Shown here: positions 19,422 through 28,644 of the stretch, in pieces
Numbering within the stretch: the first letter of the stretch is position 1
Layout of the letters: every line of letters begins with the position of its first letter
NCBI GenBank assembly: GCA_000403255.2
Contig: KE159571.1
Span: forward strand, 654,111 to 718,110
Direction of reading: 5' to 3'
DNA: 64,000 bases
From: Lachnospiraceae bacterium 3-1
GTDB taxonomy: Bacteria > Bacillota > Clostridia > Lachnospirales > Lachnospiraceae
Made by a program: the position numbers and the translations under genes
Notes under the pieces: model-generated
The model's database searches: none
Seen by the model: the letters and a program-made list of their open reading frames with translations, nothing else
Told to the model about the DNA's origin: nothing

Positions 19422-20186
19422 ATGTCAGTATCAATTAAATCTGCCAGAGAAATCGAATTAATGCGGGCAGCAGGGAAAATTTTGGAGAAGGTTCATGATA
19501 ATCTGGGGAAATCCTTAAAGCCTGGGATGTCTACATACGATGTAGATCATCTAGGAGAGGAAATCATTAGAAGTTATGGGTGCATCCCTTCTTTTAAGAA
19601 TTATAATGGCTATCCGGCGTCTGTGTGTGTGTCGGTAAATAATGAGGTGGTGCATGGGATTCCCAGTAAAAAGCGCCTGATCCGTGAGGGAGATATTGTG
19701 AGCTTGGATATCGGAGTGATCTATAAAGGCTACCATTCTGATGCAGCAAGAACCCATGGTATTGGAGAAATTTCTCAGGAAGCAGCATTGTTGATTGAAA
19801 GGACCAGGCAGAGTTTTTTTGAAGGCATAAAATATGCGAAAGAAGGAAATCATCTACATCAGATTTCAAATGCAATCGCCGCTTATGCAGAAAGCTTTGG
19901 CTATGGAGTAGTGAGAGATTTGGTAGGGCATGGAATCGGCACGCATCTTCATGAAGATCCTCAGATACCGAATTTCAAACAAAAGAGCAGAGGCGTCAGG
20001 CTGAAGGCAGGCATGACATTGGCAATTGAACCTATGATTAACGCAGGGCGTTATGATGTGGCATGGCAGGAGGACAACTGGACAGTTGTTACTCAGGATG
20101 GTTCCTTATCTGCCCATTACGAAAATACGATTTTAGTGACAAGCGGGGAGCCTGAAATCTTATCCCTTACAAATGTGGAGGCATAG
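19422..20186 (+). CDS. map: Methionine aminopeptidase type I
   Basis: Removes N-terminal methionine from new proteins (254 aa). The metal ligands appear in the expected blocks: SLDIGVIYKGYHSDAART (two Asp), GHGIGTHLHEDP (His), AIEPM (Glu) and ENTILVT (Glu). It sits in the adk-map-infA arrangement typical of Firmicutes, closely coupled to adk. Confidence 0.96.
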   Translation: MSVSIKSAREIELMRAAGKILEKVHDNLGKSLKPGMSTYDVDHLGEEIIRSYGCIPSFKNYNGYPASVCVSVNNEVVHGIPSKKRLIREGDIVSLDIGVIYKGYHSDAARTHGIGEISQEAALLIERTRQSFFEGIKYAKEGNHLHQISNAIAAYAESFGYGVVRDLVGHGIGTHLHEDPQIPNFKQKSRGVRLKAGMTLAIEPMINAGRYDVAWQEDNWTVVTQDGSLSAHYENTILVTSGEPEILSLTNVEA

Positions 20187-20459
20187 ATGAATATAAAGTT
20201 AGCAGTTTCCAGATCTGGTCACGACAAAGACAACATGTATGTAATTGTAAAAGAAGAAGCCAATTGGGTTTATCTGGCGGATGGGAAATTAAAGCCTTTG
20301 GAAAAACCAAAAAAGAAGAACAAAAAGCATATTCAGATGATTAAAAAGCTTCCGAAAGAAATTACAGAAGTCTTTATGCAGGAGAATTTTCGGAATGAAG
20401 AGATAAAAAGAGCCATTAAGCTTTATCAGAAAAGTATCAGGAATACCCAGCAGGTATGA
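20187..20459 (+). CDS. KOW domain RNA-binding protein (L14e-like)
   Basis: A 90-aa basic protein starting directly after the map stop, with GGAGG just upstream in map. The N-terminal pattern ([45 protein letters not shown]) matches the small KOW/L14e-like RNA-binding proteins that occupy this slot between map and infA in Clostridia and Bacilli. The role is unknown; an auxiliary ribosome or translation factor is likely by context. Confidence 0.8.
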   Translation: MNIKLAVSRSGHDKDNMYVIVKEEANWVYLADGKLKPLEKPKKKNKKHIQMIKKLPKEITEVFMQENFRNEEIKRAIKLYQKSIRNTQQV

Positions 20460-20478
20460 AAAATCAGGAGGAAACAAT

Positions 20479-20697
20479 ATGTCAAAAGCAGACGTAATCG
20501 AAGTAGAAGGAAAAGTAGTTGAGAAATTACCTAACGCTATGTTTCAGGTGGAATTGGAAAATGGACATCAAATTCTGGCACACATCAGCGGAAAGTTGAG
20601 AATGAATTTTATTCGTATTCTGCCAGGAGACAAGGTTACCATTGAAATGTCCCCATATGACCTGACAAAAGGAAGAATTATATGGAGAGATAAATAA
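20479..20697 (+). CDS. infA: Translation initiation factor IF-1
   Basis: IF-1 (72 aa) is an S1/OB-fold protein that blocks the A site during initiation. [22 protein letters not shown] and [18 protein letters not shown] are diagnostic. TCAGGAGG lies upstream. In related genomes rpmJ follows at once; here a 4-kb antisense cassette intervenes. Confidence 0.97.
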   Translation: MSKADVIEVEGKVVEKLPNAMFQVELENGHQILAHISGKLRMNFIRILPGDKVTIEMSPYDLTKGRIIWRDK

Positions 20698-20759
20698 GAA
20701 GAGCGCCTATTAGAAAGTATTTTTCGAAATGCTTTGGTAATTAAGTTATCTCATATAAG

Positions 20760-20818
20760 CCCCATCGCCTTATTATGCAGTAGTGGAGATTGCATAATAA
20801 GGCGATGGGGTTTTGTTT
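20760..20818 (+). terminator. Strong terminator after infA
   Basis: A perfect 19-bp stem (20760-20778 with 20792-20810, starting CCCCATCGCC) with a 13-nt loop is followed by TTTTGTTT. It is oriented to end transcription coming from the ribosomal operon and reaches into the last codon of the antisense specificity gene. It should decouple infA from the rpmJ-rplQ part. Confidence 0.85.
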
Positions 20819-22304
20819 AAAATAATTCCTTTGGAAAATCTATTTCGATGTGTTCATCATTAATGATCTTGTCCAAAATTGTTGTAAGCTTGGTTTTGAG
20901 GCTTTTTATTGCTTTATCAAGTTGTATAATTCCCCATTTTGAGTAATCTTTACTATCTATATCATATGGTGTAGTATTAGGAGCATGATATAAAGATACA
21001 ATGTTATCAATCACATCTTCATCAAATTTTGGAATTTTGATATATTCAAAATATTCTGGGGAGAAATGTCCACCCGAACCGCCTACAGCCATTAAATCAA
21101 TAAGATTCATTCTACGGTACCAATCAAATATACATCTAAAATAAATAGATTTTCTTAAATCATTGTCTTCTCTTCTGGCATATAATCCATGTGCATTTGT
21201 AGTGCATTTTTCAAATTCTTCAACAATGACTGTGGACCTTCCTTTTTGAAAACCAGCTTCCCCAAACAAAATATCTCCCTTTTTTAACATTGGTAATTGC
21301 TTTTTTGTTCCTATGTACTGTATCTTATTTATTGTCCCGTATTCAGAAAGGTTTGTGGGAAGAAGTAATTGATAGAAACCTTTTTTATAAGTATCAGAAT
21401 CTATTCTAGTTTTTAATAGTTTTATTTCCAAGCTGGGACCAGGTATTATGGAAAAACCATATTCACCTGGTGTCCAATATCCGGCTTTGAAGGATTCAAC
21501 CAATCGGATTTTTTCTTCATATTCTTTGCAATAAATAGCAGCGTCTAACCGTTTTTCTTTTAACATTTTAGAAATTGTAGGATATTCATAAACATATTCT
21601 GTATTTGTTTGATTAGAACGAAGCGTTATACTTATGATATCAAAGATTTTTTGTGCGTTGTCTGTGATAGCCTTTTCCATAGCCATGATCATTTGTACAT
21701 GCTCTGAAATCAACTTTATAATATCTCTATGGTTCTTTTGATTTGGAAATGGAATTTTACATTGCATCCATCTTTCTCCGGCATGTTTAATTGTTGCACC
21801 TTTAGGACAAAGAGAGTTTAACTGTTCCTTAAAAAAATTATGTTTTAAAAAAGCATAAACATAGTAGTTATCATACTCTTCCTTAATATTTAATTTTACT
21901 ATTCCACTACAAAAATTTTTATCTTCGCATTCATTAGAACAAACAATTGCAGCTTCACCTATATTGGAGTCTTTTGATAATAAAATATCTCCTTTTGTCA
22001 GTCTTATGTTGGCATATTTTTTAGGATTGATTGGAATAATGCAATCTCCTTTCGGATAGATCAAATAGCTAAAATCTTGTAAGGACTTTGTTCTCAATAA
22101 ATATTTATTTGATTTTTTTACGTACCATTGACTTCCTGGTTCATTCCCTTTTTGATATCTGTGTTCTTCATCCAATAATTCTTTTACAGTTTTTACATTC
22201 TGATTTTTAATCTGTATTTTCTTGTACATTGTTGGCGACAGGGAACAGCCATGATCAAGAATTTCTTTAAATGATAACGTATCTGGAATTTTGTTAAAAT
22301 CCAT
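20817..22304 (-). CDS. Restriction-modification specificity subunit (HsdS/BcgI-B-like)
   Basis: A 495-aa protein with two target-recognition halves, the layout of Type I HsdS and Type IIB S subunits. Each half has the typical hydrophobic pattern (RLTKGDILLSKDSNIGEAAIV in the first, MLKKGDILFGEAGFQKGRSTVI in the second), with helical spacers around residues 205-230 and 460-480. It would choose the DNA sequence for the fused nuclease-methylase encoded just upstream: start 3 nt after that gene's stop, ribosome site AGGAGGATTAG within it. AT-rich unlike the ribosomal genes either side, so acquired (inference). Confidence 0.8.
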   Translation of the reverse strand: MDFNKIPDTLSFKEILDHGCSLSPTMYKKIQIKNQNVKTVKELLDEEHRYQKGNEPGSQWYVKKSNKYLLRTKSLQDFSYLIYPKGDCIIPINPKKYANIRLTKGDILLSKDSNIGEAAIVCSNECEDKNFCSGIVKLNIKEEYDNYYVYAFLKHNFFKEQLNSLCPKGATIKHAGERWMQCKIPFPNQKNHRDIIKLISEHVQMIMAMEKAITDNAQKIFDIISITLRSNQTNTEYVYEYPTISKMLKEKRLDAAIYCKEYEEKIRLVESFKAGYWTPGEYGFSIIPGPSLEIKLLKTRIDSDTYKKGFYQLLLPTNLSEYGTINKIQYIGTKKQLPMLKKGDILFGEAGFQKGRSTVIVEEFEKCTTNAHGLYARREDNDLRKSIYFRCIFDWYRRMNLIDLMAVGGSGGHFSPEYFEYIKIPKFDEDVIDNIVSLYHAPNTTPYDIDSKDYSKWGIIQLDKAIKSLKTKLTTILDKIINDEHIEIDFPKELF

Positions 22305-22307
22305 ACA

Positions 22308-24455
22308 CTAATCCTCCTTTAAAAACAGACGATTAATTTCTTCTTCTTGTCCCAAACACCAATCTCTAAAATCACTGATAATTTGAGAAAATTCTTCGTC
22401 TAAAACCATTTTTCCCTCTTTATCTTTTTCAATTTCGAATGTTGAATCATCTATTTTATACACTGGGTTAAAAACAACGTTTCTTTTTGATGTTCGTTTT
22501 TCATATCCAACAGCTTTAATATCTCTTGCAAAAACTGAATAATTACTATCTATCAATTTTTGCAGGCGATCTTCACATGGTTTATATGCAATAATTATGC
22601 TTGTATTTACGCCTGTTTCTGCAAATACATTTGGTGGTAAATCAAATACTGCCACTATACGCATTTTTTTCATTAACCATTCACGGACACATGCATATTT
22701 GTTGATTGATGATATAGAATTTGATACTACAATACCCATTCTTCCGCCAATTTTAAGCATTCGATATGCATTTTCTAAAAAGATCACTCCTTTGTCTATG
22801 GAATCTCCGCCTATGATATCCCATAATTCATATGTTTCAATAACTTTCTGCTCATATTTGTTTGCAGGTCTAAATGCCCGATCCTCTCCAAATGGTGGAT
22901 TTGTTAATATTACATCAAATCCCATTAATTTGGTGTTATCAGACCAATGATTCCATTGTCCATTTTTTTGCTTATCAACTTCTAATTCAACTAATTCTGG
23001 AGGATTTCCTACGGCAATTTTCCACAATATAGACCCTAAGTCGGGTTTGTAATACAATTTTGCTTCTCCATCACCATTTAATAACATATTTAAGGTTGCC
23101 AATTTTATCATATTGGGATCAATATCGACACCATAAATATTTGCATCGCTTAGCTTCCACTCATCAGGTTTTTCCAAAGCATTAACGTATGACAATGATA
23201 AAAAATCTCCAATTCCGCAACATGGATCTAGCACAGTGTCATTTTTACGTGGATTAACTATTCTGACTAAAAAATCTATAATGGGCAATGGGGTTAAAAA
23301 CTGAGCTGATTCATCTCTCTTGAATGCATTTGCAAAATTATAAAATATCATTTGATATATGTCACTTTTGGAAGATCTAACAAATGAAAAGTCTTGAAAA
23401 GCTATACAGATTGAAACTGCGACTTTAACCTGATTTATCTCTTTCCAATCAATTAATTGTTCGCTTAGTATTTTAGAATACTCATTTTCGGCATTAAGCC
23501 AGATTTCTTTTAATCGTTTGATAAAATTTTGAATTCCTTCTTCTCTAAGTGAATGAAACTTTTCTTCATTCTCTGTAATATAAAACTTTAGTTTATCCAT
23601 GGGATGTCTTTTGTTATGCTTTTCATCATATATTTTCAAAGCAAATGTTTGGATAAGTATTTCATAGCCTCTTTGGGAAACTAGGCCCACTTTATCTAAA
23701 CACCGTAGGACACTTGAGAGCGCATCTTGTAGTGATGTGGTTAATCTTGATGTAATAGTATCAAGATCCAGAATTGTGCGACAGCTTCTATCTAAAGTTT
23801 TTACCTTATTTTTTCTTGTAATCAATTCGTTATAATCTGGCAAATATATGTATGGGTCGAAAAGCTGTAAGGATAAGTCGCCTAGTTTGCTGTTATCACC
23901 TTTTACATTTTTATTTTCATCATATCTTAAATAGAGGCCGTTTCTTCGATGGAATAAATACATTCTTTCTGTATCATAATATATGCCAAGTACATAATCC
24001 ATAGATGGTTCTTTTTGTTTCATAGCAGCTTTTATTTGCCCGTTATATACTTTCTCGATTTCTTTATCACCCTTTTTAAACTCAATGACAGACAATATAT
24101 GTTCATTGAGCCAGTCTAAGTCAGAGGTCTTTTTATGTGTCCAATAATTATTGTATCTATCCAACCATTGTGGGGAGTCAAATATTACGGCATCAATCTT
24201 TAATGGCGCAGATGTTTTATTTCCTTTGGGAAAACGCACTTCAACCCCAATGTAATCCTTGTTATACATTCCACTATTTATAAGTGCATAGATAAACTGC
24301 CATTTATAGTATTCTTCTATTTTTTCACCAGAGGTATTTTTGATTGTTATGTCAGAAATATATTTTCCATCTACAGGAACAATAGATGTAGTTAGTCTTT
24401 GATTTTTTCCCAAACCACTATCAAATTCTTCTTTTTTTACAGTAAATTTAGGCAT
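22308..24455 (-). CDS. Fused nuclease plus N6-adenine DNA methyltransferase
   Basis: A 715-aa restriction-modification protein. N-terminus: an HsdR_N-like PD-(D/E)XK nuclease block, with Asp88 in LKIDAVIFD and Glu125-x-Lys127 in VIEFKKG. Residues about 215-390 are a helical HsdM-like region. The methyltransferase follows, with motif I DPCCGIGDF at 410-418 and catalytic NPPF at 519-522. Nuclease and methylase in one chain with a separate S subunit is the layout of BcgI-type (Type IIB) enzymes; no HsdR translocase is present here. The ribosome site AAAGGAGG precedes it, and its promoter carries a palindrome at the start site. Confidence 0.8.
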   Translation of the reverse strand: MPKFTVKKEEFDSGLGKNQRLTTSIVPVDGKYISDITIKNTSGEKIEEYYKWQFIYALINSGMYNKDYIGVEVRFPKGNKTSAPLKIDAVIFDSPQWLDRYNNYWTHKKTSDLDWLNEHILSVIEFKKGDKEIEKVYNGQIKAAMKQKEPSMDYVLGIYYDTERMYLFHRRNGLYLRYDENKNVKGDNSKLGDLSLQLFDPYIYLPDYNELITRKNKVKTLDRSCRTILDLDTITSRLTTSLQDALSSVLRCLDKVGLVSQRGYEILIQTFALKIYDEKHNKRHPMDKLKFYITENEEKFHSLREEGIQNFIKRLKEIWLNAENEYSKILSEQLIDWKEINQVKVAVSICIAFQDFSFVRSSKSDIYQMIFYNFANAFKRDESAQFLTPLPIIDFLVRIVNPRKNDTVLDPCCGIGDFLSLSYVNALEKPDEWKLSDANIYGVDIDPNMIKLATLNMLLNGDGEAKLYYKPDLGSILWKIAVGNPPELVELEVDKQKNGQWNHWSDNTKLMGFDVILTNPPFGEDRAFRPANKYEQKVIETYELWDIIGGDSIDKGVIFLENAYRMLKIGGRMGIVVSNSISSINKYACVREWLMKKMRIVAVFDLPPNVFAETGVNTSIIIAYKPCEDRLQKLIDSNYSVFARDIKAVGYEKRTSKRNVVFNPVYKIDDSTFEIEKDKEGKMVLDEEFSQIISDFRDWCLGQEEEINRLFLKED

Positions 24456-24545
24456 TTTCGTATACCTCCTTTATTTTTAAATAATAATCCGTGTATTCTG
24501 AGTTTATGTTATTTTGGCATTCATTAGATTTTAAAGATATTTAAA

Positions 24546-24557
24546 GAACGTACGTTC
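24546..24557. promoter_or_regulatory. LexA-like palindrome at the R-M promoter
   Basis: GAACGTACGTTC is a perfect 12-bp palindrome fitting the Gram-positive LexA core GAAC-RNRY-GTTC. It lies 6 nt downstream of the -10 box of the minus-strand R-M promoter, where a bound repressor would block initiation. LexA binding is inferred from the match only. Confidence 0.5.
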
Positions 24558-24563
24558 CATTTC

Positions 24564-24591
24564 ATTATAACATTAATTTTTGCTATTGCAA
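24564..24591 (-). promoter_or_regulatory. Promoter of the R-M cassette
   Basis: Reading on the minus strand, TTGCAA (24591-24586) and TATAAT (24569-24564) are separated by 16 bp, about 110 nt before the methylase start codon. Confidence 0.6.
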
Positions 24592-24632
24592 GTATTTTCT
24601 ATATTTATATACAAAAATGTTTTCCGAACCTA

Positions 24633-24661
24633 TTGATTTTTTTTTTTTAGAATGTTATAAT
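24633..24661 (+). promoter_or_regulatory. Promoter for rpmJ and the alpha operon part
   Basis: TTGATT and TATAAT with a 17-bp T-rich spacer, about 100 nt upstream of rpmJ and just past the R-M promoter region. With the terminator at 20760 it would give the rpmJ-rplQ genes their own transcript. The leader after it has small stems (GCATA/TATGC). Confidence 0.65.
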
Positions 24662-24760
24662 GCCAAGTGAACGCTTTTGGAGCGAGTTGTTTTTGCATAC
24701 AAAAATATGCAGAGACAGATACAAGAATATTTGTACAAACAGTAGAAAGGAGGAACTGCT

Positions 24761-24874
24761 GTGAAGGTAAGATCATCCGTAAAACCTATTTGCGAAAAAT
24801 GCAAAATTATTAAGAGAAAAGGAAGCATCCGGGTTATCTGTGAGAATCCAAAACATAAACAGAGACAGGGATGA
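24761..24874 (+). CDS. rpmJ: 50S ribosomal protein L36, zinc type
   Basis: bL36 (37 aa): [20 protein letters not shown], with the zinc ribbon Cys11, Cys14, Cys27, His32. It begins with GTG after AAAGGAGG. It normally follows infA; here it is separated from it by the antisense R-M cassette. Confidence 0.95.
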   Translation: MKVRSSVKPICEKCKIIKRKGSIRVICENPKHKQRQG

Positions 24875-25249
24875 GATACAACACTTAACAAATTTTTATG
24901 TGCGGCTGTAGTGAAACACCAGGAACTGTTGTTAAACAGCAGGGAATCGTTTCATTATTCATAATAACCAGCGTGTGCGGCTGTTTTCGGGTTTTTTGAT
25001 ACCGAGGGAATCCGGGAAAAATGTACAGAACAAGATATTTGACAGAGAACAGAGATATGCACTCATTTCAGGGCGAGCAACCGCAGCTGCATATGTTTGT
25101 TTTTCGTGTTTAAGGCAGATTTTGTTGCAGATATGCCTGAGCTTGCCGTTTGCAGATGGAAAATACTGGAATTGTCAGAGGCAGGCGGCAGAATGGAAAA
25201 GATCCGATATGGAGAAAAGATTAGAAGATTATGGAGGTGTACGACACAC
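24875..25249 (+). other. Unusually long gap between rpmJ and rpsM
   Basis: 375 nt without a convincing gene, where most relatives have a short spacer. It contains two copies of TGTGCGGCTGT (about 24899 and 24973), a short stem (ACTGTTGTTAAACAGCAG region) and a 31-codon frame from 25021 with no good ribosome site. Possible 5' leader regulating rpsM-rpsD, as S4 does in other bacteria (inference). GGAGGTG for rpsM is at the 3' end. Confidence 0.35.
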
Positions 25250-25618
25250 ATGGCTCGTATCGCAGGTGTAGATTTACCAAGAGAAAAACGTGTTGAAATA
25301 GGATTAACTTATATTTATGGCATCGGAAGAGCAAGCTCTAACCGTATCCTGGCAGAAGCTAAAGTAAGTCCTGATACTCGTGTCAGAGATTTGACAGACG
25401 AAGAAGTGAAAAGAATCAGTGAAGTGATCGACCAGACTCAAATGGTAGAAGGTGATTTGAGAAGAGAAATCGCTTTAAATATTAAGAGATTACAGGAAAT
25501 TGGATGTTATCGTGGGATTCGTCATAGGAAAGGGCTTCCAGTTCGTGGTCAGAATACAAAGACGAATGCAAGAACCAGAAAAGGTCCTAAGAGAACAGTT
25601 GCGAATAAGAAAAAATAG
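25250..25618 (+). CDS. rpsM: 30S ribosomal protein S13
   Basis: uS13 (122 aa) is in the 30S head and contacts the 50S and P-site t[29 protein letters not shown] and the C-terminal [19 protein letters not shown] are diagnostic. The ATG at 25250 follows GGAGGTG; the frame is open further upstream but lacks homology. Confidence 0.97.
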   Translation: MARIAGVDLPREKRVEIGLTYIYGIGRASSNRILAEAKVSPDTRVRDLTDEEVKRISEVIDQTQMVEGDLRREIALNIKRLQEIGCYRGIRHRKGLPVRGQNTKTNARTRKGPKRTVANKKK

Positions 25619-25728
25619 ATCATTTTGTGATGGCAAGCGGATTTGCGCAGCCTGAGCTTAGTGAACAGAATTACAATTAATAGCAGAGCAATCAATATTA
25701 TTTTGGAAGAAAGTAGGTTAGTTTAGAT

Positions 25729-26124
25729 ATGGCGAAAAACACTGCAAAAAAAGTGACAAAAAAGCGCGTAAAGAAAAACGTTGAACGTGGACAGGCGCAC
25801 ATTCAGTCATCTTTCAACAATACAATCGTAACAATTACAGATGCTGAAGGAAATGCTTTATCATGGGCAAGTGCAGGCGGTCTTGGCTTTAGAGGTTCAA
25901 GGAAATCTACTCCGTATGCTGCACAGATGGCGGCAGAGACAGCTACAAAGGCAGCTCTTATTCATGGTTTAAAAACAGTAGACGTTATGGTAAAAGGACC
26001 TGGTTCAGGAAGAGAAGCAGCAATCCGTGCACTTCAGGCATGTGGTCTTGAGGTAACAAGCATCAAGGACGTTACTCCGGTACCTCACAATGGATGCCGC
26101 CCGCCAAAACGTAGAAGAGTCTGA
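25729..26124 (+). CDS. rpsK: 30S ribosomal protein S11
   Basis: uS11 (131 aa) forms the platform near the E site. [38 protein letters not shown] and the C-terminal [18 protein letters not shown] identify it. The 110-nt gap before it lacks a strong ribosome site (GAAAGTAGG only) and holds a short GCCTGAGCTTAGTGAAC stretch resembling part of the rpsH elements. Confidence 0.97.
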   Translation: MAKNTAKKVTKKRVKKNVERGQAHIQSSFNNTIVTITDAEGNALSWASAGGLGFRGSRKSTPYAAQMAAETATKAALIHGLKTVDVMVKGPGSGREAAIRALQACGLEVTSIKDVTPVPHNGCRPPKRRRV

Positions 26125-26144
26125 TTTAGGAGGTATAAGTTAAG

Positions 26145-26738
26145 ATGGCAGTAAATAGAGTTCCCGTTTTAAAGAGATGTAGATCTCTTGGGTTAGACCC
26201 AATTTTTTTAGGAATAGATAAGAAGTCTAACAGACAGTTAAAGAGAGCAAACAGAAAAGTATCTGAATATGGTCTTCAGTTAAGAGAAAAACAGAAAGCA
26301 AAATTTATTTATGGCGTATTAGAAAAACCATTCCATAATTATTATCTGAAAGCAGATAGAATGAAAGGAATGACAGGTGAGAACCTGATGATCATTCTGG
26401 AGAGCAGATTGGATAACGTAGTATTCCGTTTAGGACTGGCAAGAACCAGAAAAGAAGCAAGACAGATTGTTGGCCATAAGCATGTTTTGGTAAATGGCAA
26501 GCAGGTAAAGGTTCCGTCTTATCTGGTAAAAGCTGGCGATACAGTTGAAATCAAAGAAAAATGCAAAGGATCCCAGAGATACAAAGATATCCTTGAAGTA
26601 ACTGCCGGGAGATTAGTTCCGGAATGGTTAGAGGCTGACCAGGAAAACCTGAAGGGTACTGTAAAGGAATTACCGAACAGAGAGGCAATTGACGTTCCAG
26701 TTAACGAAATGCTTATCGTCGAGTTGTATTCTAAATAA
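26145..26738 (+). CDS. rpsD: 30S ribosomal protein S4
   Basis: uS4 (197 aa) is a primary 16S binder at the mRNA entry, and a translational repressor in several bacteria. The S4 domain [30 protein letters not shown] is clear. The N-terminus ([19 protein letters not shown]) lacks the four-Cys zinc motif, so this is the C- form. TTAGGAGG lies upstream. Confidence 0.96.
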   Translation: MAVNRVPVLKRCRSLGLDPIFLGIDKKSNRQLKRANRKVSEYGLQLREKQKAKFIYGVLEKPFHNYYLKADRMKGMTGENLMIILESRLDNVVFRLGLARTRKEARQIVGHKHVLVNGKQVKVPSYLVKAGDTVEIKEKCKGSQRYKDILEVTAGRLVPEWLEADQENLKGTVKELPNREAIDVPVNEMLIVELYSK

Positions 26739-26779
26739 TCATTAACAAGCAACGATACCCGAAAAGGAGGGACTTTGTA

Positions 26780-27739
26780 GTGTTCGATTTTGAAAAACCA
26801 AAAATTGAAATTTCTCAGATTTCAGAAGACAAAAAATACGGCCGATTTGTTGTAGAACCACTGGAGAGAGGTTATGGTACTACACTTGGCAATTCTTTAA
26901 GAAGAATCATGCTTTCTTCCTTGCCAGGCGCAGCAGTCAGCCAGGTAAAAATCGAAAGTGTTTTGCATGAGTTCAGTTCCATTCCTGGCGTAAAGGAAGA
27001 TGTAACTGAGATTATTATGAACATCAAGAATCTGGCATTAAAAAACACCAGCCCAACAAACGAGTCTAAAGTTGCTTACATTGAATTTGAAGGTGAAGGC
27101 GTAGTTACAGCAGCAGATATTCAGGTAGATCCTGATATCCAGGTGCTGAATCCTGAATTGGTAATTGCCCATCTGAACGGTGGAGCAGATTCCAGATTAT
27201 ATATGGAATTGACAATTACAAAAGGCAGGGGCTACGTGAGCGCTGACAAGAACAAGAGTGAAGATGTACCAATTGGCGTCATTGCAGTTGATTCTATTTA
27301 TACGCCAGTAGAGCGTGTAAATCTTACGATTGAGAATACACGTGTGGGACAGATTACAGACTATGATAAGCTTACACTGGATGTATTTACGAATGGTACA
27401 CTGGAACCCGATGAGGCAGTAAGTTTAGCAGCAAAGGTTTTAAGCGAGCATTTGAATTTATTTATTGACTTGTCTGAGAATGCAAGAACTGCAGAAGTCA
27501 TGATTGAAAAAGAAGATAATGCAAAAGAAAAAGTTCTTGAAATGAATATTGATGAACTGGAATTGTCCGTTCGTTCTTATAACTGCCTGAAACGGGCAGG
27601 TATCAACACGGTAGAAGAGTTGACCAATAGAACACCGGAAGATATGATGAAGGTTCGTAATCTTGGACGTAAGTCTTTAGAAGAAGTATTAGCAAAACTA
27701 AAAGAACTAGGATTACAATTAAACCCCGGAGAAGAATGA
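26780..27739 (+). CDS. rpoA: DNA-directed RNA polymerase alpha subunit
   Basis: Alpha (319 aa) nucleates RNA polymerase assembly and its C-terminal domain contacts UP elements and activators. Dimerisation domain: [21 protein letters not shown]-type sequence. Alpha-[24 protein letters not shown] and [16 protein letters not shown]. It starts with GTG after AAAGGAGGG. A hairpin (GAAGAAT with ATTCTTC flanked by CCCC/GGGG) follows the stop. Confidence 0.97.
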   Translation: MFDFEKPKIEISQISEDKKYGRFVVEPLERGYGTTLGNSLRRIMLSSLPGAAVSQVKIESVLHEFSSIPGVKEDVTEIIMNIKNLALKNTSPTNESKVAYIEFEGEGVVTAADIQVDPDIQVLNPELVIAHLNGGADSRLYMELTITKGRGYVSADKNKSEDVPIGVIAVDSIYTPVERVNLTIENTRVGQITDYDKLTLDVFTNGTLEPDEAVSLAAKVLSEHLNLFIDLSENARTAEVMIEKEDNAKEKVLEMNIDELELSVRSYNCLKRAGINTVEELTNRTPEDMMKVRNLGRKSLEEVLAKLKELGLQLNPGEE

Positions 27740-27756
27740 AATTCTTCGGAGGGGTA
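27723..27756 (+). other. Hairpin between rpoA and rplQ
   Basis: CCCC-GAAGAAT pairs with ATTCTTC-GGGG around a GAA loop, immediately at the rpoA stop. There is no T-run. It is probably an mRNA processing or stability element lowering or separating rplQ expression. Confidence 0.4.
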
Positions 27757-27877
27757 ATCCCAGTTTTACACATACTTGGCGAGGATTGTAAGACCAAAGG
27801 GCAAAGCCTTGTCAATCACATGTTCGGTAAATAAGACCAAAAGGCATTGCCGGATATTCAAAATGGAGGATTTAAAA

Positions 27878-28414
27878 ATGGCAAAATATAGAAAATTAGG
27901 CAGAACCTCTGATCAGAGAAAAGCCTTAATTAGAAATCAGGTAACTGCATTGTTATACAATGGCAAAATTGTAACGACAGAAGCTAAAGCTAAAGAAGTC
28001 CGTAAAGTAGCAGAAGGGTTAATTGCTATGGCTGTAAGAGAAAAAGATAATTTTGAGGAAGTTACCGTAACAGCTAAAGTGCCACGTAAAGACAAAGACG
28101 GCAAAAGAGTAAAAGAAGTGGTAGACGGCAAGAAAGTGACCGTATACGACGAAGTAGAGAAGAAAATCAAGAAAGACCTTCCTTCCCGTTTACATGCAAG
28201 ACGTCAGATGAACAAAGTATTATACTCTGTGAAATCTGTTCCGGCTGAAAATGCAGGAAAGAAGAAGAACACCAAGAAAGTTGACGTTGCAACCAAGTTA
28301 TTTGACGAAATTGCTCCAAAGTATGTAGACCGTAATGGTGGATACACCAGAATCGTAAAAATTGGTCAGCGTAAAGGTGACGGTGCTTTAGAGGTTCTTC
28401 TGGAATTAGTATAG
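27878..28414 (+). CDS. rplQ: 50S ribosomal protein L17 with internal insertion
   Basis: bL17 (178 aa) lies near the tunnel exit. Both family ends are intact: MAKYRKLGRTSDQRKALIRNQ and APKYVDRNGGYTRIVKIGQRKGD. Ordinary L17 is about 115-130 aa; the extra length is a Lys/Val-rich stretch, roughly residues 52-90 (KVPRKDKDGKRVKEVVDGKK...), before LHARRQ. The ATG at 27878 after ATGGAGG is the start. Last gene of the operon, followed by a terminator. Confidence 0.95.
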   Translation: MAKYRKLGRTSDQRKALIRNQVTALLYNGKIVTTEAKAKEVRKVAEGLIAMAVREKDNFEEVTVTAKVPRKDKDGKRVKEVVDGKKVTVYDEVEKKIKKDLPSRLHARRQMNKVLYSVKSVPAENAGKKKNTKKVDVATKLFDEIAPKYVDRNGGYTRIVKIGQRKGDGALEVLLELV

Positions 28415-28437
28415 AATCGGAAAATATAATGATGAAA

Positions 28438-28488
28438 GGTCGTCGGAAAGAATATTTGAAATGTATTCTTTCCGGCGGCCTTCTTTTG
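28438..28488 (+). terminator. Terminator of the ribosomal operon
   Basis: A 17-bp stem (GG-CG-CGGAAAGAATA type, with two G-T pairs) around a 9-nt loop is followed by TTCTTTT, directly after rplQ. Confidence 0.85.
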
Positions 28489-28644
28489 ATATGTTGTGAA
28501 TAAATTCCTTTCAAACATTATTTTTTGTGGAAATGTGACGATGTTATTATTATAGCCAGTCAAATGTAAGAGAACAGGAGGCTTAGGCGTTAGGGATTTT
28601 CAGAGGAAAAGGATTTCCAAAATCAGTTTCAGGGAGGGAACAGT

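Noticed and set aside
25021-25116. 31-codon frame between rpmJ and rpsM
   Set aside because: No good ribosome site and no recognisable peptide; kept only as part of the unexplained gap.
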